A stretch of 35,059 nt of DNA from Kiritimatiellia bacterium (lineage in GTDB: Bacteria > Verrucomicrobiota > Kiritimatiellia > RFP12 > UBA1067), in assembly GCA_017631385.1 (NCBI GenBank), contig JAGBTH010000024.1, positions 1 through 35,059 of the forward strand, read 5' to 3'. The notes under the pieces are model-generated. The model was not told where the DNA came from. It saw only the letters and a list, made by a program, of their open reading frames with translations, and searched no databases. A program made the position numbers and the translations under genes. Positions 17,106 through 25,089 of this stretch are shown here, piece after piece. Position 1 is the stretch's first letter. Each line of letters starts with the position of its first letter.

Positions 17106-18337
17106 TCGCTCTAGTAATCGCGATTGTTTTAATTATACGAAAAGTAGTCCCTGCTTACGCGTTAATAATAGGTGCTTTAATTGGTGGGATTATTGGAGGC
17201 GGTGGACTTTCTGGGACTGTGAGCGCGATGATATCAGGCACTCAGTCAATGATGCCTAGCGTTCTTCGTATTCTCGCCTCTGGCGTATTGGTGGGAGCTC
17301 TCGTTAAGACTGGTAGCGCGGCGAAAATTGCTGATGCGATAGTTTCTGCCCTAGGCGTTCGCTTTGCGCTTATAGCAGTAGCTTTTGCTACAACAGTAGT
17401 TTGTTCTGTTGGTGTTTTTATTGATATTGCGGTAATTACTGTAGCTCCTATTGCGCTTGCTATTGGCGCTAAGGCTAAATTACCTGTTCCTGCGTTATTG
17501 CTCGCTATGATAGGCGGTGGTAAGGCAGGTAATATTATTTCTCCTAATCCTAATACAATCGCCGCGGCAGATGCTTTTAAGATTGAACTCACAGATTTAA
17601 TGACGGCTAATATTATCCCTGCGATATTCGCTTTTGGCGTTGCAGTTTTACTCTCGTTTTTTTTAGCCTCTCGTATGCGCAAATTGGGTGAAGTAGAATC
17701 TGCCGCGACTTTAGATAATAATGATATGGGTGAAAATGTTTCGCTTTTCAGAGCGCTTTTAGGTCCAATAACTGTTGTTGTGCTTTTATCCTTAAGACCT
17801 TTATTAGGAGTTGCTATTGATCCTCTTATTGCGCTACCAGCTGGTGGTATAGTATCAATGATATCATGTGGTAAATGGCGCGAAATGATTGAGTTTTCGC
17901 AATTTGGATTAGGTAAGGTAAGTGGAGTTGCTATTTTACTTATCGGTACTGGTACTATAGCTGGTATTATTAAGGCCTCTAACCTTAATTCTGATATGAT
18001 AGCCCTATTAGAGGTCCTTAAGTTACCTATGGTCGCATTAGCACCGATTTCTGGTATTTTAATGGCTGGCGCTACTGCATCAACAACAGCAGGTGCGACA
18101 ATTGCTTCTCAGACATTTTCATCAGCTCTCGTTCAATCGGGGGTTGCGCCAGTATCAGCAGCTGCGATGATACATGCTGGCGCAACTGTAGTTGATTCGC
18201 TTCCTCATGGTAGCTTTTTCCATGCAACTGGCGGGAGCGTGTTTATGGGTGTTAAGGAGCGTCTAAAACTCATTCCTTATGAAGCGGCCGTCGGTCTTAC
18301 AGCTACGATAATCTCTTGTATTTGTACAATAGGATAA
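17081..18337 (+). CDS. GntP family permease (gluconate/glycerate type)
   Basis: A 418-residue polytopic membrane protein with about 12 hydrophobic segments. Family features include SGTQSMMPSVLRILASGVLVG, SVGVFIDIAVITVAPIA, AMIGGGKAGNIISPNPNT and a C-terminal ATASTTAGATIASQTF with GATVVDSLPHGSFFHATGG. GntP proteins are H+ symporters for gluconate and related hydroxy acids. It is slightly shorter than the 440-450 residues of the Escherichia coli members. The ATG at 17081 lies inside the end of the glycerate kinase gene, and AGG at 17071-17073 may help initiation. Given the overlap, D-glycerate is the best substrate guess, but this is inference from context. Confidence 0.9.
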   Translation: MFTTYGALIALVIAIVLIIRKVVPAYALIIGALIGGIIGGGGLSGTVSAMISGTQSMMPSVLRILASGVLVGALVKTGSAAKIADAIVSALGVRFALIAVAFATTVVCSVGVFIDIAVITVAPIALAIGAKAKLPVPALLLAMIGGGKAGNIISPNPNTIAAADAFKIELTDLMTANIIPAIFAFGVAVLLSFFLASRMRKLGEVESAATLDNNDMGENVSLFRALLGPITVVVLLSLRPLLGVAIDPLIALPAGGIVSMISCGKWREMIEFSQFGLGKVSGVAILLIGTGTIAGIIKASNLNSDMIALLEVLKLPMVALAPISGILMAGATASTTAGATIASQTFSSALVQSGVAPVSAAAMIHAGATVVDSLPHGSFFHATGGSVFMGVKERLKLIPYEAAVGLTATIISCICTIG

Positions 18338-18340
18338 ATT

Positions 18341-20311
18341 ATGAAAAAGATAATAATATTTGCATTTAAAATTACTAGTGTAATATCGTCTTTAATCGCG
18401 GCGCCTGTGGCGTGCGGACCATTGGAGCTTTCATGGGATTATCCGGGCGGTAATCTTAAGTTTCGCGGGTTTAAGGATGGCGTAGCTCAAATTGCGCCTG
18501 ATTTGCGCGACACGAACTTCGCGTGGTTTTATTGGAATTTCGAGGCTGTTGCTACTAAGGCGGGTAAGGTTAAGTTCGCTTTTCCTGTGGGCGCTTCGCG
18601 TCTTTCGGCGCAAGGTCCCGCTGTAAGTACGGACGGCGGAAAGTCGTGGAAATGGCTCGGCAAGGCTAAGACTCATTTTAGAAAGGGCGCGAAAGATTGC
18701 GATTCGTTCGAGTGGGAGTTTAAGAAGGTGGGCGAGAAGGTTCGCTTTGCTCAGGGCTTTCCGTATCAGCGCTCTAACTTCGAGGCGTTTTATTCTGAGT
18801 ACGCGTCGTCGCCATACATGAAGCGCGGCGTTTTAACGAAGACGCGCAAAGGCGTTGATGTTCCGATGGTTGTTATCGGTAAGGGCTCTAAGAATGTTCT
18901 TATTACGGCGCGTCACCACAGCTGCGAGGCGAGCGCGAGTTATGTGGTTGAGGGCTTTATGCGCGAGGCTTTAAGCGATTCTCCCGCAGGTAAGGAGTTT
19001 CGCGATAAATATACTCTTTATGTAATTCCGTTCGTGGATCTTGACGGTGTTGAGGCGGGCGACCAGGGCAAGAACCGCGCTCCTCACGATCATAACCGCG
19101 ATTACGGCCTCGGCGAAAAGGCTCTATATCCTGAGGTGAAAGCGATAATCAATCTCGATAAGGAGAAAAAGTTCTTTGTCGTTATGGATATGCATGCGCC
19201 TGCGGTCCGCGGCGATATTCATGAGGCGATTTATTTCGCAGGCCATAAGAGCCCGAGTAATGCCGCTAATTCTCATGAGTTTAAGGCGTGGTTGGATGAA
19301 GAACGTCCTAACGCCACTGGGCGTATCAAGGTGCTCGGTAAGCCTAAGGCCGCAAAAGTTTCGGGCGATACCGGGATTCCTTGCGGTCATTATTTCTCGG
19401 TTCACGGTACTCAAGTAGCGTATAGCGCGACATTTGAATTTGCGTATGCAAACAGCAATTACAATTATGACGATAAGGCGCTTTTGAAATATGGCGAGGG
19501 GATGTGCCGCGCATTCGTAAGGCTTGATATCTCTAAGAGCGCCGAGCCGCGCAAGGGATATGCGGAATTCGCGGCGTTTACGAAGAAGCTTTCTGCGGGT
19601 TTGTCTAAAGATATTGTTAAAAAGACTACAGACGCGATTACTAAAGGCGGCATCGCCGGGCATTACCTTATGGCGGCACATTTAGCGAGAGCAGGCGCGT
19701 ATTATAAGATGAAGAACTTTAATGAAGCGCTAGCTGATAATGAGGTGGTTATTAATTCGCCTTACGCTACTCAGACTCAGCGCAACAAGGCGGCTTTTGG
19801 GATTATGCAGTCTCTTATCAATAATCCTAAAACAAAAGGTGAGACGGTTGATAAATGGCGCGAAAAGCTTTTAGGAGAGGGATATCATCTTTATGAAGTC
19901 TATGAGTGTTTGTATGCGTATTATTCTTCCGCTAAGCGTGATGACGATGCGGTCGCTATGGCCAAGATGCAGTTGCCGCTCGCTACGCAATTTAATACAG
20001 GTAGGGTAAGAAACCGCATAATGCGCTATGAGCTTAAACACGGCGATAAGGCTAAGGCGATAGAATATGCGCGAGAGACTGTAGCGGTTTTGAAGCCTAA
20101 AATCTATCCTGTTGTTCCGCCAGGAGTGTTCGGGCCTGATATGGTGATTGACTGTGTTACCGCGATGGCGCTTCTACCTGAAACGACGGTTGAGGAGATT
20201 GAGAAAATCGCCAAGCTCGGCCTTAATCACAAAATCTGTTATGATTATAAGCGTAAAAAGCTTGAAAAGCTCGTCGACGATTTTAAGACTAAATGTGCTC
20301 AACAGAAATAA
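18341..20311 (+). CDS. Exported M14 carboxypeptidase, CCP-like, with TPR-like tail
   Basis: A 656-residue exported protein with a signal segment of about 20 residues. Residues 28-150 form a beta-rich domain (SWDYPGGNLKF, NFAWFYWNFEA) resembling the N-domain of cytosolic carboxypeptidases. The M14 catalytic set is complete: zinc ligands His193 and Glu196 in RHHSCE, substrate-binding Asn252-Arg253 in DHNRDYG, third ligand His285 in VMDMHAP, and general base Glu366 in TFEFAYA. From about residue 430 the chain is helical and TPR-like (AGAYYKMKNFNEALADNEVV). The expected role is removal of C-terminal amino acids outside the cytoplasm. It starts three bases after the GntP gene. Its first half is richer in G+C than its neighbours (36 of 60 at 18601-18660). 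Confidence 0.85.
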   Translation: MKKIIIFAFKITSVISSLIAAPVACGPLELSWDYPGGNLKFRGFKDGVAQIAPDLRDTNFAWFYWNFEAVATKAGKVKFAFPVGASRLSAQGPAVSTDGGKSWKWLGKAKTHFRKGAKDCDSFEWEFKKVGEKVRFAQGFPYQRSNFEAFYSEYASSPYMKRGVLTKTRKGVDVPMVVIGKGSKNVLITARHHSCEASASYVVEGFMREALSDSPAGKEFRDKYTLYVIPFVDLDGVEAGDQGKNRAPHDHNRDYGLGEKALYPEVKAIINLDKEKKFFVVMDMHAPAVRGDIHEAIYFAGHKSPSNAANSHEFKAWLDEERPNATGRIKVLGKPKAAKVSGDTGIPCGHYFSVHGTQVAYSATFEFAYANSNYNYDDKALLKYGEGMCRAFVRLDISKSAEPRKGYAEFAAFTKKLSAGLSKDIVKKTTDAITKGGIAGHYLMAAHLARAGAYYKMKNFNEALADNEVVINSPYATQTQRNKAAFGIMQSLINNPKTKGETVDKWREKLLGEGYHLYEVYECLYAYYSSAKRDDDAVAMAKMQLPLATQFNTGRVRNRIMRYELKHGDKAKAIEYARETVAVLKPKIYPVVPPGVFGPDMVIDCVTAMALLPETTVEEIEKIAKLGLNHKICYDYKRKKLEKLVDDFKTKCAQQK

Positions 20312-20367
20312 CGTCTCTCTAACAATATCATAGATCAGCTTGAAATATTAGCTTTGTATGTAGAACT

Positions 20368-20396
20368 TTGCGATTTTTGCAATAATTTGGTATAAT
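20368..20396 (+). promoter_or_regulatory. Promoter of the aminotransferase operon
   Basis: TTGCGA at 20368-20373 and TATAAT at 20391-20396 are separated by the ideal 17 bases, and TGG before the -10 makes it extended as well. Bases 20381-20396 are identical over 16 positions to the mannosidase promoter. A start near 20403 leaves a leader of about 24 bases without a ribosome site. Confidence 0.78.
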
Positions 20397-20426
20397 AATT
20401 GAAATTCTAGTTAAATATATAATTTT

Positions 20427-21635
20427 ATGCAGACAGTAACTAATTATTTTGTAGAAGCCGCACAAAAGGGTGGCTTTATTCGTAAAATGTTCGAAAAGGG
20501 TCTTGAACTTAAAGCCCTTTATGGTGAAGACGCCGTATGTGATTTTTCGTTGGGTAATCCTGATGTGCCGCCACCAGAAGTAGCTCGGGATATTTTACAT
20601 AAAATCGCTGATGATGCGATTCGTCCGCTAGGTTTAGGTTATTGCCCTAATGCTGGTATTCCAGCTGTTAGAGAGTCTATCGCTCAATATCTTTCTAAAC
20701 AGCAAGAACTTGAGCTTAAAGCTAAAGATGTTGTTATGACTGTTGGTGCAGCGAGTGCACTCGTCGACTTTTTTAGGGCAACTGTAGAGCCTGGTGATGA
20801 GATTATTGTTCCTAGTCCATATTTTGTTGAGTATGGTAATTACTGTGGACATTTTGGCGGAGTACTAAAACCCGTTGAAACCAACGAGGATTTTTCGCTT
20901 AATATTAAAGCTATCGAAGAAGCCATCACATCTAAAACACGGGCAATTATTGTTAATTCTCCTAATAATCCTACTGGAGCTATTTATTCCGAAAATGAGC
21001 TTCGAGCTCTAGCTGCACTAATCGATAAGATTAATTTGGAGCGTGAGAAAGTTACTGGCGCTAGAGCGCTATTTCTCCTTTCTGATGAGCCTTATCGTGT
21101 CTTTGCATACGATGGCGTTGAAGTTCCACCTGTTCTCCCGATGACGAAGTACGCTATTGTATTAGGTAGCTTCTCAAAGACTTTATCAATGGCTGGTGAG
21201 CGCGTCGGATATCTCGCGATTAATCCTAAGCTTTCTGAAGAGGATGGCGGGACGCTTTTGACTACATTAATTCTCGTTAACAGAACTCTCGGCTATGTTA
21301 ATGCTCCTGTAATAGGCCAAAAACTCGCCGCGGCGATTTGTAATGAGACAGTAGATCTCGAAATTTATGCTCGCCGTAGAGCTCTTATGGCTAAGGTTTT
21401 AACTGACGCGGGAGTTGAGTTTACAATGCCTAAGGGTGCATTCTACTTCTTCCCGAAGGCTCCAGGCGGTGATGATACTAAATTTGTTGATGCGCTTTTA
21501 AAAGAGCGTATTCTCGCTGTTCCAGGTAGGGGATTCGGCAGGGCCGGGTACATTCGTCTTAGTTGCTCAGTTGACGAAAAGATTATCGCTCGAAGCGCTG
21601 AAGGCTTTAAGAGAGCCGTGGAGGCGTGTAAGTGA
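20427..21635 (+). CDS. PLP-dependent class I/II aminotransferase
   Basis: A 402-residue fold-type I aminotransferase of the AspC-like group. Cofactor residues are visible: VGAASALVDFF at 106-116 for phosphate binding, Asn181 in NNPTG, Asp220-Glu221 in LLSDEPY, and the Schiff-base Lys251 in GSFSKTLSMAGERVGY. The C-terminal Arg in GYIRLSC should bind the substrate carboxylate. It moves an amino group between an amino acid and a 2-oxo acid in the cytosol; the particular pair cannot be read. Its TGA stop overlaps the GTG start of the next gene. Neighbouring alanine/glycine uptake genes make alanine, aspartate or glutamate sensible substrates, but that is inference. Confidence 0.93.
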   Translation: MQTVTNYFVEAAQKGGFIRKMFEKGLELKALYGEDAVCDFSLGNPDVPPPEVARDILHKIADDAIRPLGLGYCPNAGIPAVRESIAQYLSKQQELELKAKDVVMTVGAASALVDFFRATVEPGDEIIVPSPYFVEYGNYCGHFGGVLKPVETNEDFSLNIKAIEEAITSKTRAIIVNSPNNPTGAIYSENELRALAALIDKINLEREKVTGARALFLLSDEPYRVFAYDGVEVPPVLPMTKYAIVLGSFSKTLSMAGERVGYLAINPKLSEEDGGTLLTTLILVNRTLGYVNAPVIGQKLAAAICNETVDLEIYARRRALMAKVLTDAGVEFTMPKGAFYFFPKAPGGDDTKFVDALLKERILAVPGRGFGRAGYIRLSCSVDEKIIARSAEGFKRAVEACK

Positions 21636-22762
21636 GATATATAGGAGTAGGACTCAGCGCATTACTTTTGGTGACATCTTTAGCTGTTGCCAAAAGTAAT
21701 GACGTATCTTACGATCAAGAAAATCATACAGTTAGTTTTACAGCTGTTTCTACAGACTGTGGTGTTGATACAGATTTAGAATTTCTTTTTGTAGGTCCTA
21801 ACTCTGATCATGACTACGAGTCTATGTTTACAACATTAGCTCCGATAAGTGAAATTGTAAATGCTTTTACTAAAGCTGGATTTCCTCTTGGTGAGCCAAT
21901 GTCACTTAGCGATTGTAAATTCTGGGCGACAGGGGACGAGATCGTCATGATGCCACCGGTTACCAATTTCGTTAAGGATCTTCGCTCTAATATACAACCA
22001 AGATTGATTTATACCGGTGGAACGCGAAATAAGAAGGGTGAAGCTGATGCCGCGGTAACTATGCCAGCAGCGCTTTTTGCTCTTTATAATAGCCCTCAGT
22101 CTTTAATTCTTTATGATGACTTTTTAGATCAATCATCAACTTACGGACGTTTTAAACCAGCTGTAAAAATCCCGAAGGGTGAAAAGCGTCGTATAACTTT
22201 TAAATTAAAGAAGAGGACTTCTCACTTAAAAGAGACTGTTAAAATCAATGAGACTAATCTACAAGAGGTTGTTAAATTTTTAAAAACAAAATCTGAGAAG
22301 TCGTATCTAGATATCTTATGCGATTTTTCGCCTATGATGACGCTTAAAAAGGCTCGCGACGCAGCAGAGCTTTTACAGATTATTGACTCTAATAAAATTA
22401 AAATAAATGGTGTAAAAGAGGGTCAACTTTATTACAAGGCTTATCTACCTCTTGAGAAGTGGCGCGATCGAAAGGAGCGTTTAGCTCAACCGCCAGAAGT
22501 TCGTTTTAGGTTAGATGGCTCAGTTAGCGTAACAGAGGTTAAAGAAGATTGGAGCGATGAGAAGACTCTTGATCCTAAACTAACTCCTGTTGAAACAATT
22601 TATACTGATTTAAACAAAGCCGCTGACGCAGTTGATACAATAGCGAATAAGGTTTTAACGGTTTTCCTTTATGCGAATGAAAGCACTCAGTTAAATACTC
22701 TTTTTGAATTTAGAAAAAAATTAAAAACGTCTAATTTAAATATTTACGTATTTATAGAATGA
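21632..22762 (+). CDS. Secreted protein of unknown function, YdjY-like N-part
   Basis: A 376-residue protein with a signal segment of about 20 residues ending LAVAKS. It starts with GTG overlapping the aminotransferase stop (GTGA). The first 190 residues, with DTDLEFLFVGPNSDHDYESMF and GFPLGEPMSLSDCKFW, resemble the YdjY domain seen in some planctomycete and verrucomicrobial proteins. I am not certain of that family, and its biochemical role is not established. The C-terminal half is lysine-rich, without clear motifs or membrane segments. It ends in ATGA shared with the rarA start, so three functionally unrelated genes are read as one coupled unit. The location is probably periplasmic. Confidence 0.7.
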   Translation: MRYIGVGLSALLLVTSLAVAKSNDVSYDQENHTVSFTAVSTDCGVDTDLEFLFVGPNSDHDYESMFTTLAPISEIVNAFTKAGFPLGEPMSLSDCKFWATGDEIVMMPPVTNFVKDLRSNIQPRLIYTGGTRNKKGEADAAVTMPAALFALYNSPQSLILYDDFLDQSSTYGRFKPAVKIPKGEKRRITFKLKKRTSHLKETVKINETNLQEVVKFLKTKSEKSYLDILCDFSPMMTLKKARDAAELLQIIDSNKIKINGVKEGQLYYKAYLPLEKWRDRKERLAQPPEVRFRLDGSVSVTEVKEDWSDEKTLDPKLTPVETIYTDLNKAADAVDTIANKVLTVFLYANESTQLNTLFEFRKKLKTSNLNIYVFIE

Positions 22763-24030
22763 GCGAATTCTCTTCTGAACCATTAGCTGCGCGTATGCGT
22801 CCAACGACAATTAATGAAGTTGTCGGGCAACAGCATATCCTCGGCGAAGGTAAATTATTAAGAAGGGTAATCGAAGCTGATAGACTTACGAATGTTATTT
22901 TTTACGGTCCTCCAGGCTGCGGTAAAACTACTTTAGCTGAGGTAATAGCTAAAACGACTAGGCGTAATTTCGTAAGACTTTCTGGGGTTTTATCTGGCGT
23001 AGCTGATATTCGTTCCATTTGCGATAGAGCGCGCAATGAGCTAGGAGGAAAGGGGACTATACTTTTTATTGACGAAATTCATCGCTTTAATAAATCCCAA
23101 CAGGACGTACTTTTACCTTTTGTGGAGGATGGTACAGTAGTTCTTATTGGAGCGACGACGCATAATCCTAACTTTTTTATCAATACACCGTTAACATCGC
23201 GGTCGCTAGTCTTTGAACTTAAACCGCTAACATCTGATGAAATATCGTTAGTTTTAAAAAGGGCACTTAGCGATAAAGAGAAGGGGTGCGGGATTATCCC
23301 TTCTAAGATAGATGATGATGCCCTTTCATTTTTATCGACAATTTCTGAAGGGGATGCGCGCCATGCGCTTACGGCGCTTGAAATTGCGATGCGCTCTACA
23401 CCGCCTGATAATGATGATGTTGTGCATCTTACGCTTGAGGTAATCCAAGAGTGCGTTCAGCGCCGTCAGGTTAAGTACGATAAAAAAGAAGACGGTCATT
23501 ATGATACGATTTCAGCATTCATTAAATCGATTCGTGGTAGCGATCCTGACGCGGCGGTTTATTGGTTAGGTAAAATGTTAGTGGCTGGTGAAGATCCTCG
23601 GTTTATCGCACGGCGCTTAGTAATTAGCGCTAGCGAAGATATCGGTAACGCCGATCCTCGCGGATTATCTATTGCAGTTGCAGCAATGCAGGCGTGCGAG
23701 TTCGTGGGAATGCCAGAGTGCGCGATTAATCTTTCTCAGGCGACTACATACCTAGCGACAGCCCCTAAATCTAACGCTAGCTGTATGGCAATATCTGAAG
23801 CGATGGCTGATATTGAATCTGGAGCTGTACAGCCAGTTCCTGAACATTTAAAAAATAAACATGTTAAAGCCATTGGTAGCGAAAAAGTAACTGAATATAA
23901 ATATCCACATAATTTCGCTAATCATTACGTAAAGCAAGAATATTTAGGAGTGCCTAAAAGTTATTACAGACCAACTCAAGAAGGTTATGAGGCAACAATA
24001 GCTAAAAGGCAAAGCGCACTCAAAGCGTAG
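22759..24030 (+). CDS. rarA: Replication-associated recombination protein A
   Basis: A 423-residue AAA+ ATPase of the RarA/MgsA/WRNIP1 family, which acts on stalled replication forks and interacts with single-strand binding protein. Walker A is GPPGCGKTT at residues 50-58, Walker B is FIDEIH at 103-108, sensor 1 lies in GATTHNP at 131-137, and the following TSRS has the arginine finger region. The C-terminal helical tetramerisation part is present, with YWLGKMLVAGEDPRFIARR, ASEDIGNADP and the family ending KYPHNFANHYVKQEYLG. The length is typical. Its ATG overlaps the stop of the secreted protein before it. The stop is TAG. Confidence 0.96.
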   Translation: MSEFSSEPLAARMRPTTINEVVGQQHILGEGKLLRRVIEADRLTNVIFYGPPGCGKTTLAEVIAKTTRRNFVRLSGVLSGVADIRSICDRARNELGGKGTILFIDEIHRFNKSQQDVLLPFVEDGTVVLIGATTHNPNFFINTPLTSRSLVFELKPLTSDEISLVLKRALSDKEKGCGIIPSKIDDDALSFLSTISEGDARHALTALEIAMRSTPPDNDDVVHLTLEVIQECVQRRQVKYDKKEDGHYDTISAFIKSIRGSDPDAAVYWLGKMLVAGEDPRFIARRLVISASEDIGNADPRGLSIAVAAMQACEFVGMPECAINLSQATTYLATAPKSNASCMAISEAMADIESGAVQPVPEHLKNKHVKAIGSEKVTEYKYPHNFANHYVKQEYLGVPKSYYRPTQEGYEATIAKRQSALKA

Positions 24031-24074
24031 TTTACATAACACATATTATAAGGAAAAATTAAGGAGAACGGAAA

Positions 24075-25067
24075 ATGATTGAAAATGAAGAAATTCCAGA
24101 AGCTAAGGCTATTCCGATCACCCCCAATCCAGCTGCTGTAACTCTTTACGGCAATCAAGATGCGATGGATGATTTTCCTGTTCTTAAAGCTTTTCAACAA
24201 TATGTTGATTCTGAACAGGCTAAAGCTCATAAGCGCTTGATGTCGGTTTGCTTTTTCTTTACAATGCTAATTGTAGTTATTATTGGCGTATTTTTATTCG
24301 TTGTAATGAATATGCGCAATAACGCTATGACAGATGGCTCAGCTGAAATCCAAAAGCACATCTTGGAGCAAACGGCCAAAATGAATGATAGGCTTATACA
24401 GCAGCTTTTAGCTAATAATAATACACCTACGTCTACACCGGCTTCGGTCGTTGTAGTTGGCGATAACAATGAAAAACCGATAAGTAAGAGCTTAGAAGCT
24501 AAAGAGCGCGAATTAGCTCAAAGAGAAGCTGAACTTAAGAAACGTGAGTTAGAAGAAGCTCAAAAAGAACTTTTAGCTCGCGAAAAAGCTTTAAAAGATC
24601 GCGAATCTAAGATGGCTGCCGAATTAGCCGAAAAAGAAAAGAAAAATTCTGAATTTAAGGCTAATGAGCAAAGACAGAAAGAAATTCTTGAACATCGTCG
24701 TAGGCTTTATCCTGAATATTTCGACGAAAATGGTAATGAATTGAAAAATCCTATTAAAAAGAATAACAATACTAATACTTTTGAATCGCGCGAAGCTGAA
24801 ATTCAACGATTAAGGCAAGAAGCTGAAATTGCTAAATTACGCGCTGAAATGGAACTCTTAAAAGAGGCTTCTAAAAAACCATCAAGACAAACTATCTCAA
24901 AAACAGATGATGATGATTTACTTGAATTAGAAGCTATTCTTAATGATTCTGGCGTATATGGATCTAAGAAAACATCAAAATCCGAAAAAAAAGAGGACAC
25001 CCTTTCTGATGTCCTCAATATAGATATTAGTGGTGATGGTTCTAATTGGACTATTCCAATGGAATAA
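24075..25067 (+). CDS. Single-pass membrane protein with long coiled coil
   Basis: A 330-residue protein of no family known to me. Residues 1-54 are soluble and presumably cytosolic, 55-78 form one transmembrane helix (MLIVVIIGVFLFVV), and the rest would lie outside the inner membrane. Two heptad-rich stretches, about 136-212 and 237-268, consist of Lys/Glu/Arg/Ala repeats such as KERELAQREAELKKRELEEA and should form coiled coils. RRRLYPEYFDENGNELKNP lies between them. The acidic tail has TDDDDLLELEAIL. AAGGAG lies 10 bases before the ATG, spaced AAGGAGAACGGAAA. The last 30 codons overlap a terminator of the opposite strand. A structural or envelope-spanning role is a guess. Confidence 0.75.
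   Translation: MIENEEIPEAKAIPITPNPAAVTLYGNQDAMDDFPVLKAFQQYVDSEQAKAHKRLMSVCFFFTMLIVVIIGVFLFVVMNMRNNAMTDGSAEIQKHILEQTAKMNDRLIQQLLANNNTPTSTPASVVVVGDNNEKPISKSLEAKERELAQREAELKKRELEEAQKELLAREKALKDRESKMAAELAEKEKKNSEFKANEQRQKEILEHRRRLYPEYFDENGNELKNPIKKNNNTNTFESREAEIQRLRQEAEIAKLRAEMELLKEASKKPSRQTISKTDDDDLLELEAILNDSGVYGSKKTSKSEKKEDTLSDVLNIDISGDGSNWTIPME
24985..25016 (-). terminator. Intrinsic terminator of the minus-strand operon
   Basis: On the minus strand, GAGGACA and TGTCCTC (25016-25010 and 24999-24993) form a perfect 7-base stem with a 10-base loop, followed at once by eight T (24992-24985). It lies about 75 bases after the Gfo/Idh/MocA stop, and inside the 3' coding end of the convergent coiled-coil gene. 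On the plus strand there is no T-run after the hairpin. Confidence 0.85.
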
Positions 25068-25089
25068 ATTAGTACCCTCCCCTTTTTTA

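Noticed and set aside
17242-17682. A 146-codon open frame on the minus strand
   Set aside because: It mirrors transmembrane segments of the GntP-type permease and is explained by the hydrophobic codon pattern.
19124-19681. A 185-codon open frame on the minus strand
   Set aside because: It is antisense to the catalytic part of the M14 gene, whose active-site motifs are intact; the antisense product resembles nothing.
20312-20426. A small RNA or tRNA in the longest plus-strand gap of the middle region
   Set aside because: No cloverleaf or stable fold is visible; the gap is explained by the promoter at 20368-20396.
24480-24700. Tandem DNA repeat in the coiled-coil gene
   Set aside because: The repetition is in the Glu/Lys/Ala heptads of the protein; the bases do not repeat exactly, so this is coiled-coil coding and not a satellite.
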